Assembly: GCA_016647705.1 (NCBI GenBank)
Contig: CM028326.1
Span: forward strand, 3,100,001 to 3,164,000
Source: Eucommia ulmoides
Lineage: Eukaryota; Streptophyta; Magnoliopsida; Garryales; Eucommiaceae
Direction of reading: 5' to 3'
DNA length: 64,000 nucleotides
A model generated the notes under the pieces. That model was not told where the DNA came from, ran no database searches, and was given only the letters and a program-made list of their open reading frames with translations. Every line of letters starts with the position of its first letter. The stretch's first letter is position 1. Positions 12,684-23,407 of this stretch are shown piece after piece. The translations under genes were made by a program, and so were the position numbers.

Positions 12684-13424
12684 GTGTGTATGCGTGTGAT
12701 CCACTTGGCCGGTTCCTTTCCACCAATTCTTCACCAACTTTCTCTATATGTATATAATATTATAAATTACACCAAACCTCCCCTTTATTTTAGATTAAAC
12801 TATTAATTAACTCAAATTCTAGATTTTAATGTTTATAAAATTACAATTTGACCCTTAAAACTTTAATTTACACAATTAATATCACAATCCACCCCGGTAT
12901 TTTGAAATATTTTAAAACGCGTTTAAAATATATGTATGTCAAGGGTCGGGGTCTTACATTCGTTCTCTCCAAAAAAAAAAAAAAACAGTCTCTTCTCTTC
13001 TTCTTAAGGTCTGTTCCGAAACAATTCATTTTGTTTTTCTGAAATTGTTCTTCGTTTCGAAAACAGTTCATTGCGTTTTCAGATCTGTTCAGAACCGTTC
13101 TGTTCTATTCCGAAATAGTTTCTGTTCCGATCTGGACTTTTCTGTTCCGGTATTGTTTCTTCGGTTCAAAATTGTTTTCCGAGCAGTTTGTTCATTTCAC
13201 GAACAATGTGTAGGGGTGTTTGGTTTTTGGAACTTCTACAGTGCAAAGAATGTCCTAGACAGAGAAGATTTTTGGGTTGTTTTATCCTAGGGACGACGGG
13301 GCTTATATACTGCTTGTACGCTTCTTGGGCAGAGCCGCGAAACGTCTTAAAGAGAGCGACCTAGTCCGCGACTCAACCCAAGCTAATTCAGTAAACTCGT
13401 TTTTTATTATTTTCTGCAGCAACA
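9650..13424 (+). mobile_element. 3' end of a Ty1/copia retrotransposon (internal remnant plus 3' LTR)
   Basis: A polypurine tract AAGTGGGAGA at 9,796-9,805 is followed by an LTR that begins TGTTGGAGC at 9,807 and ends GCAACA near 13,424. These are inverted TGTTG/CAACA termini typical of copia. The LTR contains CTATAAATG near 10,219, a likely TATA box. Net LTR length is about 0.93 kb once the solo LTR at 10,272-12,958 is removed. The coding part and 5' LTR are absent, so it is a fossil fragment. Confidence 0.7.
10272..12958 (-). mobile_element. Solo LTR (long Ty3/gypsy-type LTR family), inserted in the copia LTR
   Basis: Begins TGTCACGACCC and ends GGGTCTTACA, and is flanked by a perfect 5-bp duplication TTCGT (10,267-10,271 and 12,959-12,963). 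About 2.69 kb. It is the reverse orientation of the copies at 18,895-25,977 and 49,126-51,887. It contains CCGCCTAGGCGG-like palindromes at about 11,765-11,875 and a (TA)n tract at 12,649-12,681. No coding domain seen. The TG..CA ends, 5-bp duplication and length point to a long-LTR gypsy element (Tekay/Del-like by its ends), but the lineage is inference. Confidence 0.8.
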
Positions 13425-13429
13425 ACACC

Positions 13430-13632
13430 TAATCCCATGTACTAAAGATTAACGAATACCAAGTTTATCTTGGTATTGGTTAATCACATATTTTGTGGGA
13501 TTAGTGAATCTTTTGTAATGGGAATGAGATTAAATCTCATGTACCAAACATTGGAATGGAATGCTAATTCCCATAGCCATTTCAATCTCATCTTGAATCC
13601 CGTATACCCCGTATACCAAACGTCACCTTAAA
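13430..13632. mobile_element. Right part of a hAT-type MITE
   Basis: The right end reads ACCAAACGTCACCTTAA, the reverse of the TTAAGGTGACGTTTGGT type of hAT-like terminus. An internal hairpin lies at 13,448-13,487 (arms GATTAACGAATACCAAG and CTTGGTATTGGTTAATC). The left end is missing where the copia LTR stops, which suggests the copia element entered this MITE. Confidence 0.5.
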
Positions 13633-14683
13633 GTTTCTTAATCGTCCCATTATAGTCCAACTAATTATCCTCATAATTTTGGACAAAATATAGTGATTTG
13701 TGGCGCATGTTACTGTTTTTAAAAGATTTTATGGACATTTTCTGTCTCATCACTTTGGCTCTTTTATTTTACTTCATTTTGGCTCTTTCATTCTACTTTT
13801 TATACAAATACTTTGAAGTTAGAAATGTCAATATCCCATAATATCTTAGCAGTAGAGGAAGAGGTGATGGCAGATAGACTTAGACTAAACTGAGTCTGCG
13901 AATGGATCCGTAAACATGTGGATGGAGTAGCAGTCCTTCTTTGTGGGTTTGCCTAATGAATGAATGAAGCGCGCTGGGCATTATATGGTTTTTTTTTTTT
14001 TTTTGGTCAAAAAATCATAAATATTAAAGAAAAATAGTGAAAATACACTTTAAGGTCCTAATAAAAATAATTGGGTGCATGAGGAGTGGCGGTTTGCCAT
14101 CCAAAATCGTAATATGGCTATTGATTTGAACTTAAGTTGAATCATTTCAAAACTTCAGTGTCAAGTGTTCAAATTGAAACTATAGGAACCAAACTGAAAT
14201 AATGGTCAAATTTAAAGGGTTCAAAGTGTTAAAATCCCTTACACAATGTGAAGAACCTATAATTAGATCAAAGGGTAAATTTCAATTGCACCTCCTCTTT
14301 CATTTTTAAAAATATCACCTACACCCTTTATTTTTTGGAAACCCAACAATAACACCTCAAAAGTACGTCAAAGATTTAGCGAATTATTTTATTTGACCAT
14401 TTTACCCGATCTGTTAAACTAAAAAAATATATTAAAACCGTGATATAAAATTCATGCAACAATCAGAAATTCTCCACCCATTTTTATCAAAAAAAATTAT
14501 TCGACGAATCTTTTTCCTAAACTATTTTTTTTTTAACTTTTAGATGTTTTTATACTTATAAAAAATATTTTTTTTTACACTAAAACTCAAATACTTAGAT
14601 TTTATCAATTTTCTTTTTTAAATGGGACTTGAGAAAAATGAAGAAAATAAACAAAAAAAATTATATATGTATTTATCCACAAA

Positions 14684-14727
<44 letters not shown>

Positions 14728-15609
14728 TACCTTAAAATGAAATTGTGAAAAATTTGGGGTATAATGTGAAAATTTGTAAATTTGAAAGTAATCTAATTTA
14801 ATTCAAAATTCTTTTCAAATTTCTTGACTTTTGCCTCAAACAAATTCAACCAGGGTTGTACCACATCTGGATCAACGAGACCAATCAGACTCTCATTTCA
14901 AACCCAAAAAAAGTCAAATAATAAGAATTTGTGAGTCTATTTAACATTTAATAAAATGTATGGACATTAAGATTGATAAAATTACATTTTTCTTATTAGA
15001 TAATTGTGGAAGACGACTTTTTTGTTCAATTAGATAATGACAAGATTAAAGTAGCGATCTTAATTTGGTTTAACAAAATCAAATTTTCTAGGTATTCAAA
15101 ACTCGATATATTTTTGGGATGTCGTTATTAAATTTTTAAACTAACACGGAATATAAATAATATTTTCAAAATGAAAAAGAGATATACCTAAAGTTTTTCC
15201 AAATATGCAAATTACCCTAAAAATAATAATAGGATTAATGGAACTTTGTTCCTTATAATTTGACAGAATTGTACTTTACACTTGTGTGATATTTTCATGA
15301 TCATTTATCTGTTATGTTTTAGACTTGAGTGCGATGGTTAAACAATTGACAAAATTTTATAGAATGACAAATTTATCTTTACACCTAAACTGAATTGACC
15401 TGTAGGAAAAAAAATGGATATTATCTGGCTTGACCGACTTGCCTCGGGAAGATAAATATCATTTAATATCAAATAATTTAAATTAATTTTGATATCTTGA
15501 CATTTTGACTGTTAACTTTAATAAAAAATATAACTGTTGCACGTTAATCTGATTCACACAGGTAAGTGTTTATGAAAATTATACGCAATTGCAATTCGTG
15601 TTTAAGTCT
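13633..15609. other. AT-rich DNA, no gene recognised
   Basis: Only simple structure seen: poly-T near 13,989-14,004 and a (TA)n tract at 14,686-14,721. All open frames are short and of biased composition. No splice-consistent exon chain or recognisable domain. Confidence 0.6.
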
Positions 15610-15905
15610 CGCGCATTAAAAAAAGACGGAAGACCCAATACATGTGTTGCACGCTCGCAGTTACATGTATCTAACTTGTGTATAAAATATTTATTAGTTG
15701 TAATAAATATTACACAAGTACATGTAACATAATTATATGTAATTTGTAACATGTAACTAATATTACATAGACGTAAGTACACGCGGGACTAATACGCAAG
15801 CAATAACCAATTTAAGGGACTAAATAAAAACTTATGCTTTAAATGAGACTAATAATATATTACCCGCTATTTGAGACTAATCACCAATTATCACAATAAT
15901 ATAAG
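15610..15905. repeat. Copy of a TTACATGTAA-rich dispersed repeat
   Basis: Shares a run of features with 18,680-18,894/25,978-26,475 and 44,530-45,400. These are a GGAAG..GCAC..AGTTACATGTA..TTGTGTATAAA segment, several TTACATGTAA palindromes, then GGGACTAA..GGGACTAAATAAAAAC and a final ACTAATCACCAATTATC. No coding sequence. Confidence 0.6.
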
Positions 15906-16375
15906 GATATAAAGTGGGTCTTATAAGGAGCAAAGTTTAATTAACACATAATAATAGGGGCGCATGTGTAATTTCCTTGGAGTGTCAAACAACATTTTCC
16001 TACATTGAGAGCGAAGGGGGAAGCGCGTCGGGCTCAAAGCTCGAAATTGCGTCGGGGGAAATGAGTAGGTGAGTAAAATCCGCCCGCATTGACCGGCTCA
16101 GGCCACGGCGACGGCCACAACCCGCACGACCGTATCTTTTCGTGGGTCCCCCACAAACTCCGATTCCTAAATCTTAGCTCACCTAAACAATCAAAAAAAT
16201 TATTATTATTTATTCAATTTTACAAAAAAAAAAAAATTGGTTTCCAAGATTTTCCTCCACCACAGTCGGTGGAAACTAATCTCTCGAGGTACTGTCAGAC
16301 ACCAGAAGTGAAGACCTCTCCCAACAAAGCATTTTTCATACACAACTTCCCATAATTCGATCCAAGAATGGTTGC
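15906..16375. other. Unassigned, moderately GC-rich stretch
   Basis: 16,000-16,160 and 16,250-16,330 are richer in G+C than their surroundings and could be remains of a gene's 5' region or of an older element. No domain or convincing splice pattern was found. A (TTA)n/A tract lies between. Confidence 0.35.
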
Positions 16376-16959
16376 TTAAGGTGGCATTTGGTTAGTGTTT
16401 CCACTTTTCTGAACCTAACTGGAATGAGTTGGGTTGAGAATTTTGGGAACAGAATTGCGTTTGGTAACGACAATTCTTGTTTTGTGCTGAGAACAGAATG
16501 TGTTTGGTAATCATTTTATCCTAAAACTAATTTATTTTTTTTTTAATTTTTTTTTTTGTGTTTGGCGGCGGCGGCGCACGCGGTGTCAGACGGTGGCCTG
16601 ACGCTGGCGCCGGCGGTGACCGGACGGGCGGCGGGCGGTGGAGGTGGCCAGCGACGGTCGCCGTAGGTGGACGACGGCGGCGCGGACGGTGGCCGGAGAC
16701 GGCGGTCGGTGGTGGTGGTCGGCTGGCAGATGAAGACGGAAGTTGAGAATTTTGAGTTGAGTTTTTTGGGCATAAAAAGAAACAACTTTTTGTTGTTTCT
16801 AGTTTCTTTAGGATTTTGAGAATCAATTTCTATTTTTTGAGTTGGGTTGGATTGAGTTTTGTGCTTGCCAAACACGTTCCCAAAAATCAAACCCAAAATT
16901 TTTGGGTTGGGTTGGGTTGGGTTGAGTTTGGTTGGGAACACTAACCAAACGGGGCCTAA
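16376..16959. mobile_element. hAT-like MITE with a GC-rich core
   Basis: Ends are inverted: TTAAGGTGGCATTTGGTTAG at the left, and the reverse complement of TTAGGCCCCGTTTGGTTAG at the right. Both arms are AT-rich and repeat GGGTTGGGTTGAG-like and ACAGAATTG-like motifs. The core at 16,560-16,740 is extremely GC-rich (CGG/GGC repeats). Open frames in the core are composition artefacts. No clear target duplication was seen. Confidence 0.65.
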
Positions 16960-17360
16960 GGGACTCAAGTTCCTTCCGCTTGGACCAACTTATATTGGTT
17001 TCAATTTTACAATTTAAAAAATTATAATAAAGTATAAAAATTAATTATAATTTTTTACATAAAAAATAATTATAAATATAAAAAATTATAACAATTTTTA
17101 TGTAATTTTAATTTTTTTTTTAATATTATAAGAATTTTTTAAATTGATAGACTGGTCATAAAATTATCCTAATTATTATTATTTATTTATTTATTTTTAC
17201 AATTAATAAGTCTTGATCTTTGACGAAGACAAAAGGATATTCAAATGAGCTCTGCTCATTTGAAAAAAAAAAAAAATTATGTTTCCCACCTCTTAGATTC
17301 TCTGCATTTGTCAGTCAAATACCTATATTTTATCAACTTGATAAATAATGTAAATTATGT
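16960..17360. other. AT-rich DNA, no gene
   Basis: Long A/T tracts with ATTATAA-type runs and a poly-A at 17,264-17,277. Nothing recognised. Confidence 0.6.
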
Positions 17361-17610
17361 AATGAGAAAGTTAGGGCATGTGTGGTTAGTGTTCCCAACT
17401 CATCCCAAAAAGTTTGAGATTGATGTCTGGAAATGCGTTTTACAAACTTAATTATGTTCTCAATTCAATCCAAAAAGTGAGAATTGATTCTCAAAATCTT
17501 AAAAAATGAGAAACAATAAAAAAACTATTTTTTTTTTTTTGCCCATCTCAACCCATCCAACTTTATGAACACACTGGGTAATTCTCAAATTGTTAGCGAG
17601 AACCCTGATC
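17361..17610. mobile_element. Fragment of the same hAT-like MITE family
   Basis: Starts GTGTGGTTAGTGTTCCC and continues with AATTGATTCTCAAAATC and AAACAATAAAAAAACT, which mirror the arm of the MITE at 16,376-16,959. The opposite end was not found. 17,640-17,800 that follows is C/T-rich and unassigned. Confidence 0.45.
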
Positions 17611-18329
17611 AATCCTCATCCCATTTATTTTCAAAATCGTTTTTTTTTTTTACATTTCTCTAGTCTTCTCATCGCCATTGTCGTGGTCCTCCTCGCCAAC
17701 GTCTTCGCCGTCCTCACCATTGTTTTCTTTCTCATACTCGTCATCACCATCACCATCGCTGATTGTTCATCGCCTCTCGCCATCGCCATAACCTGTAAGC
17801 TCAAATTGAACAAGATTTTGAACAGATTTGTAATTGAACAAATTATAATTGGACAGATCTTGGTTTAGGGTTTCATATAAACTTTTTATTTTATATTTTT
17901 TTTCTAAAAAACATAGTATATATGAGCTAGTATTCATGATAATGGATGTCAAGGTATGAGCTGGATTGAAAAAGAAGTTACCAAAAAGTAAACATTTGAG
18001 AGACTTTGGGGGCAAAAATAGAAAAAAAATAGTGTATTCATCACATCCAATGCCTAATCTCAATATTAGTTGTCTGTCTCTTTGAAATACACGTACGCAT
18101 AATAAACGCGGTTCAACCAATGCTTCTGTTTTGTGTCATCTATTTTAAGATAAATTACACTTTATATCCCTCAATTTTTATATAATTATCTCTGTATTCG
18201 ATTTTTTGTGATATTTATTTTTTGAGGCCAAATCAATTAATTATAGTGAACAATATTTCAAAATTCATCATATTTTTGTTAATATTAATGTTCCCTGATT
18301 CATGTTTCGGCACATAAAATTTTAAGATT
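17611..18329. other. No gene recognised
   Basis: 17,640-17,790 is pyrimidine-rich with CATCACCATCACCATCGC repeats, and the 92-residue open frame there is hydrophobic by composition only. The rest is AT-rich. Confidence 0.5.
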
Positions 18330-18660
18330 AATCTGTAAAAACGCGTTTGGTAAACACGTTTCTGTCTCTAAAATTTTGAGAGTAATTTAAGAACATTTTT
18401 TGAATTTTTTAAGAATATGAGAAACATAAAAAATTGAATTATATTACTCCCACAAAACTATTTTCACTATTATACTATCAATCACTATATATTTAAAAAA
18501 AATTGTTACAATCAAACATATTTTAAATATTTTTAAAACAATTGTCATTGCCAAACATGTTTTTTTTTAGAATACTCCAGAATAGAAACAAATTCCCATC
18601 CTATCCCACTTTATTAGAAGTAGAAACAGTAAAACAAAAACAACCGAATGCCACCTAAGA
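18330..18660. mobile_element. MITE of the ACACGTTTCTGT..GGAATACTCC family
   Basis: Closely parallels 41,260-41,700: GTTTGGTAAACACGTTTCTG, then AATTTTGAGAGTAATTT, CACAAAACTATTTTCACTAT, AGAATACTCCAGAATAG, and the end CCGAATGCCACCTAAGA. An AT-rich core replaces the GC core of the other copies. Confidence 0.6.
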
Positions 18661-18679
18661 GATTCTTGTGCCTGAAAGC

Positions 18680-18894
18680 ACTGTACGATTTTTTTAATTT
18701 ATAAATTTAATTAATTTTGTCATCCATAAATTTTAAAAAATTATAAAAGGACATTCGATGGGAGGTCTCTTATTTTCACCCTTAATTTTAAAAAAGTCCT
18801 AGAGGCGGAAGAAACTTTTATTTTAATTCCGCCTATTTTAAAAAGGTGGAAGCTCTGCACACGTAAAGTTACATGTAACAGTTTTGTGTATAAA
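18680..18894. repeat. TTACATGTAA repeat, left half (split by the LTR pair)
   Basis: Matches the start of the copy at 44,530-45,400: AGTCCTAGAGGCGGAAG, ATTTTAAAAAGGTGGAAG, GCACACGTAAAGTTACATG and TTTTGTGTATAAA. It stops exactly where the LTR begins at 18,895 and continues at 25,978. Confidence 0.65.
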
Positions 18895-19794
18895 TGTAAG
18901 ACCCGGATTTTAGCACGTGCGTCATTTTAGTTGCATTTTAGAGCAATTGGAAAAATACGGGGAAAAATTGTGTTAATTCATATCAAAATTAAAAGTTTAT
19001 GGGTCAAAATTCAAATTTAGAGACATTTATTCTACATTTGGGATTCAAATTGTCATTCAAGTTATAAAATTAAAATTTTAGGGGTTAAATTACAATTTAA
19101 GCAAATCATAAATGTAAATGGGGTTAAAATGAAGATTTAAAGAGGTTAGGGGGAGAAAAGAGCAATTAAATAAAAATTTATTATATATATATGTGCATCA
19201 GTTGCGGGAGATGAACGAAAAAATCAAGGAAACGGTGAGGGATGAGCGACATGGCAATCGGAAGAGTGAAGGAGAAACACAAAATTTCATGCAATTAAAT
19301 GATTAAAAAAAAATCGCGATCCAAAGCCCGAAAAGAAGGAGAAATCAGAGAAAAAAAAAACGAAAAGAAGGAGAAATCAGAGAAAAAAAAACGAAAAAAA
19401 AAAAAAAAAAAAAAAAGAGTGGAAGGTTCAGTCGGCAGGAGCTGTTTCGACGTGGGTGTGTGTGCTTAGCTCGTTGTCCGTGTGTGTGCGCGTTCTGGTT
19501 GTGTAGACACGGCATTTTGACCGCCTCGCAAAAAAATTATACTTTATTTTATAGTTACCTTTATTTTATTTTTCTATTTATTTTGTTTTGATTGTACCGT
19601 ATTTATGCGGTTTAATACTGCTAAATTAAGTTTTATTAATCTCTTAAGTAAATTAAATATTAGTAATTGATTTTTATTTTTTTGGTTTTGTAGATTTTTC
19701 GAAGTGGAATAAAAACGCGTTAATTCGGAACAAAATGGACGAGAAACAGACGAGAACGAGAGAGGCCTGGACCGAACGCGGGGGCTGCAAAAAG

Positions 19795-19955
19795 GTCAGC
19801 TGGCCGCACCAGCGACCAGCCACTGGTCGCTGGTGCGACCAGTAGGCTGGCCGCATGTGCGGCCAGCAGGGGGGGTGTTCCCCCCTTGCTTTTGGGTGCA
19901 CCGAATTCGGTGCACCCAAAAGCTGGTGGGTGCACCGAATTCGGTGCACCCACCC
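19795..19955. repeat. Cluster of strong palindromes in the nested LTR
   Basis: Two copies of a perfect 24-bp palindrome with half-site GGGTGCACCGAA lie at about 19,894-19,917 and 19,928-19,951. They are preceded by ACCAGCGACC..GGTCGCTGGT arms at 19,808-19,834 and GGCCGCA..TGCGGCC arms at 19,848-19,864. Confidence 0.85.
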
Positions 19956-20363
19956 TTTTTTTTTATTATTATTTTTTCTATATTTTTTTGTCGGCAAGTT
20001 CACATTTTTTTTCCTATAAATAGATGAAAGATGTTTTGGAGAAGGGAGGAGAATTTTTTAGGGGAAGAAATTTTTTAGATGAATTTTTGTAAGGGAGAGG
20101 GGAAATCTGGAGAAAAATTTTGAAGAAAATAATATTATTTTCATTTTATTGTAAATTTTGAAGAAGAAAAATCTCCAAGAAGGTGGTAAATTTTCATCTG
20201 TTGTAAATCTTACTCTTATTTTTTTAAGTTGTTATTATACTATTTTTTTTTTTTTTGTAAATTAGATTTTTTTTTTTTTTTTTCTTCTTCCTTTATTATT
20301 TATTTATTTATTTATTACTTTTTATTTTATTTTCTTTTTTTTTTTTTTTTTTTTTTGAGTAAA

Positions 20364-20930
20364 TAATACGAGGTGGAAAATTCTCAACCTTCAATTTGAA
20401 TGGCTAAAATTTAGAAGGGAATTACTCCTCTCGATGCGTGTGTGCGGGTGTTTTATTTAATTTGTATTAAATATAATGTGCTAACAATACGAGGTGGAAA
20501 ATTCCCAACCTTCAATTTGAATGGCTAAATTTAGAAGGGAATTACTCTCCTCGATGCGTGTGTGCGGGTGTTTTATTTAATTTGTATTAAATATAATGTA
20601 CTAACAATATGAGGTGGAAAATTCCCAACCTTCAATTTGAACGGCATAAATTTAGAAGGGAATTACTCTCCTCGATGCGTGTGTGCGGGTGTTTTATTTA
20701 ATTTGTATTAAATATAATGTGCTAACAATACGAGGTGGAAAATTTCCAACCTTCAATTTGAATGGCTAAATTTAGAAGGGAATTACTCTCATCGATGCGT
20801 GTGTGCGGGTGTTTTATTTAATTTGTATTAAATATAATGTGCTAACAATACGAGGTGGAAAATTCCCAACCTTCAATCAGAACGGTCTAGGTTTAGAAGG
20901 GAGATCACTTCCCTAAATGTGTGTGTATGT
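20364..20930 (+). repeat. Five tandem ~120-bp repeats
   Basis: GAGGTGGAAAATT starts at 20,370, 20,491, 20,611, 20,732 and 20,852 (periods 121, 120, 121, 120). Units are nearly identical and contain CGATGCGTGTGTGCGGGTG. The last copy is partial and diverged. They lie downstream of the TATA-like box in the nested LTR. Confidence 0.95.
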
Positions 20931-23279
20931 GTATATGTGTATATAAGGAGGATTTAAAAATAAAATAAAAACATTCGGATTTAAATTCTAATTGGACTTA
21001 ATCGGATAAGGTACCGTCTTTGGACGGGCATCTTGGGGTGCTTGACACCTTCCCTGAGCGTAACTGACCCCCGAACTCTTTAAACGAATCTCTGGTTAGA
21101 CCATATTATTTTTGGAGTCAAATTTTACTTAAGCCATTTTTTTTAAATTATTTTCAAAAAAGAAAAATATGGTGACCTAGCACATCATTTAAACCCAATG
21201 CTAGGTGGCGACTCCTTTTTCTAAAACAGGCTTAAGTATGTTTTAATGAGAAAATCGACGTTTTTAAAAACCCTTCTCGTTTTACCAGCGCCAAGCATAT
21301 ATAAACATATATCTATATATATATATATTTTTTTTTGGTTTTTTTTAGAAAATCGGGGCGCGTTCAGGTTGTTGTTTCTCGTCGTCGAAGGGTGAGGGAG
21401 TGATCGTCGCCGTTTGGCTCGTCGTCGGTGTGTGTGGGTGATCGACGGTGAGTGTGTGTCCCCTGTTTTGAATTGGCGTACAAGTGAAGATAGGTGTGTC
21501 GTTTGTCGGTTCTGTACGACGTTGTGTGGGTTGTTGATCAGTCGACGAAGATCGTCAGTGTGTGTATAAGTGATCGTCGTTGCCCAGCCATTGTCCGTGT
21601 GTGTGTGTTTAAACAGGTGTGCGTGTATGTGTGTTCGTGTGTTCTGTGTGTGTTTTGCCATAAAGAGCGTGTTGTGTGTGCATGGGATGATCGAAAGGTG
21701 GTGTGGGAGTTGTTGGAGTGGTGTGTGAGTGTGTTTTGATCGTTGAGGGTGGTCGGACAGTGAACTAGTGAGGAGAAAGAGGGAAGCGGCTGGTCTGATC
21801 GTAAGTAGAAGCAGAACGAAGAAGACGACCATTCGCTTAGGCGGTGACAAGCTTCGCCTAGGCGGGGAAGCATCAGAACGCAAATAGAAAAAAAAAAGGG
21901 TGTTCGCCAAGGCAGTGGCGAGTCAATAAGCAAAACAAAGAAAAGAAGAAGCGCGTTCGCTGAGGCGGTGGGTCCTTAGCCTAGGCGGTGAGTGCAGGAG
22001 CAGAAACTAAATTTTTTAAGGAAGAAAAGAAATCGATAACCGTTTCGGAACGGATAACGTTTCTCGTTAAATTTTATGTTTGTTAAATTTAACTACTAGC
22101 ATCAAAATTTCGTAACTGGAATAATAAATTTTGGGACTGTTTGTATTACTAAATTTTATACAGTAAAATTTTAACGAAGCGAAACTGGCCGAATAATAAT
22201 TTTTCATAGTAAAATGTGGGGATTGGAAAATTGTGAAATTTAGGACCTGCATTGCATGATTAAGTTATTTTAAATAGATTATTAATTTAGACCCTATCAT
22301 TATTAGGTTCGCAGACACCGACATCCCGGTAGAGTGTGGTCAGTAGCAATTTTGCAGAGCGGATATCGAGGTGAGTGTACTGTCTTCTACGTAAATTACA
22401 AATTGTATTTTCATATATATTATGAAAAATGTGTTTATTTAAAATTGGACGAATTTGCAACTTATATGAATCAAGTGGTTTTGGGTGTTTGTGGAAAAAT
22501 AATTTGTTAAATTTAGTTGGTTTCTAAAAGGGTGGAAAAATAGTTGTGGACTGAGTCGTTTGTTTTTTAGGTGAAAATTGATGTTTGGTCCGATTGTGCC
22601 ACAATATTTTTTTCTGTAAGGGTTGTGGATATTCTTCTCGTAAGGGATGTGGATTGACCTATCAGTGAATGCAAACCCTATGAGTGGTTCGGTACCGTTG
22701 CAACTCCCAATCGTGAGGTTAAAACGATCTAACGGCTAGTCGGAGGGTGGTGGGGTGTTTTGTCGTATACGGTGAACCGGTTTGATAAATTTATGTATAT
22801 TACTTTACACTGGATTGGTGTATCTATTATTTGGGTTACTTTACACTATTTTGTTAGATATAATATTCTGGTGAATTTTCACTACTTGGTTAGAATGTTA
22901 TAAATCTATGAGTTTATTTTTGTGGTGACAGGAGAACGGAGTTTTTCCAGGCGGTATGCGATTTTTGTATTATTATTTGAAATATGGTATTTAAATTATT
23001 ATTATACTTGATCCATACAAAATATTTTTATTATGAAGACAATACACCAATAAAAATTTTGGTTTCAGGTACCGCGGCTAGGAGTCAATCCCCTACTGGC
23101 ACTAGGTAGAGTCCAGCGATAGTGTCGTTTGGGAGTAGGACGTCTGAGGCGAATCCGTGGGAGATTCAGTTTTATTATTTTGCCGATAGTATTTTGTTGT
23201 ATATATACTCGGGGACGGATGTGTTCCAGTTGGGAAGAGTTGTATGGGTTGTATGCCTGTATATGTTATTATATATATA

Positions 23280-23323
<44 letters not shown>

Positions 23324-23407
23324 GTTTTTATGGTTGGTTGGACGTTCAGGGGGTGTCATGTCGACGCCACGTTGGTCCCAGGTGACGGGTGTCCAGGGTG
23401 GGGTGTG

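Larger units (their letters stand above)
19504..21290 (+). mobile_element. Ogre/Tat-like Ty3/gypsy LTR and leader fragment, nested
   Basis: Starts TGTGTAGACACGGCATTTTG. It carries a TATA-like CCTATAAATAG at 20,013-20,023, then tandem repeats, then a conserved GACGGGCATCTTGGGGTGC..CACCTTCCCTGAGCGTAAC stretch typical of Tat-group LTR ends. A tRNA-Arg-type primer-binding motif TGGCGACTCC lies at 21,206-21,215. About 75 bp of leader follow before the host LTR resumes. No coding part or second LTR is left. The family call rests on the remembered LTR-end and PBS motifs. Confidence 0.55.
18895..23407 (+). mobile_element. Left LTR of a head-to-tail LTR dimer, carrying a nested Ogre/Tat-like fragment
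   Basis: Begins TGTAAGACCCGG and ends near GGGTGGGGTGTGTG, where the second LTR starts. Net length is about 2.7 kb without the nested piece at about 19,504-21,290, the same size as the solo LTRs. Shared blocks include the CGCCTAGGCGG cluster (21,832-21,990), a GTGAGTGTACTGTCTTCT block (22,370-22,387) and CCGTTGCAACTCCC (22,692-22,709). A (GT)n tract lies at 23,284-23,323. The pair is flanked by ATAAA (18,890-18,894) and GTAAA (25,978-25,982), a 4/5 target duplication. Confidence 0.7.

Noticed and set aside
11900-12726. Open frames of 80-160 residues in the solo LTR
   Set aside because: CA/TA repeat translations (HTHTYIYI). No family resemblance, and the region is LTR sequence.
16527-16968. 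99- and 141-residue frames in the MITE
   Set aside because: They come from the GC-rich core and are Pro/Arg/Ala runs with no conserved motif.
17590-17868. Hydrophobic 92-residue frame as a small membrane protein
   Set aside because: Composition-driven (pyrimidine-rich CATCAC repeats), no start context, next to MITE debris.
20364-20930. Regular direct repeats considered as a CRISPR array
   Set aside because: Units of 120 bp are contiguous with no unique spacers, in a plant LTR. It is an ordinary tandem repeat.
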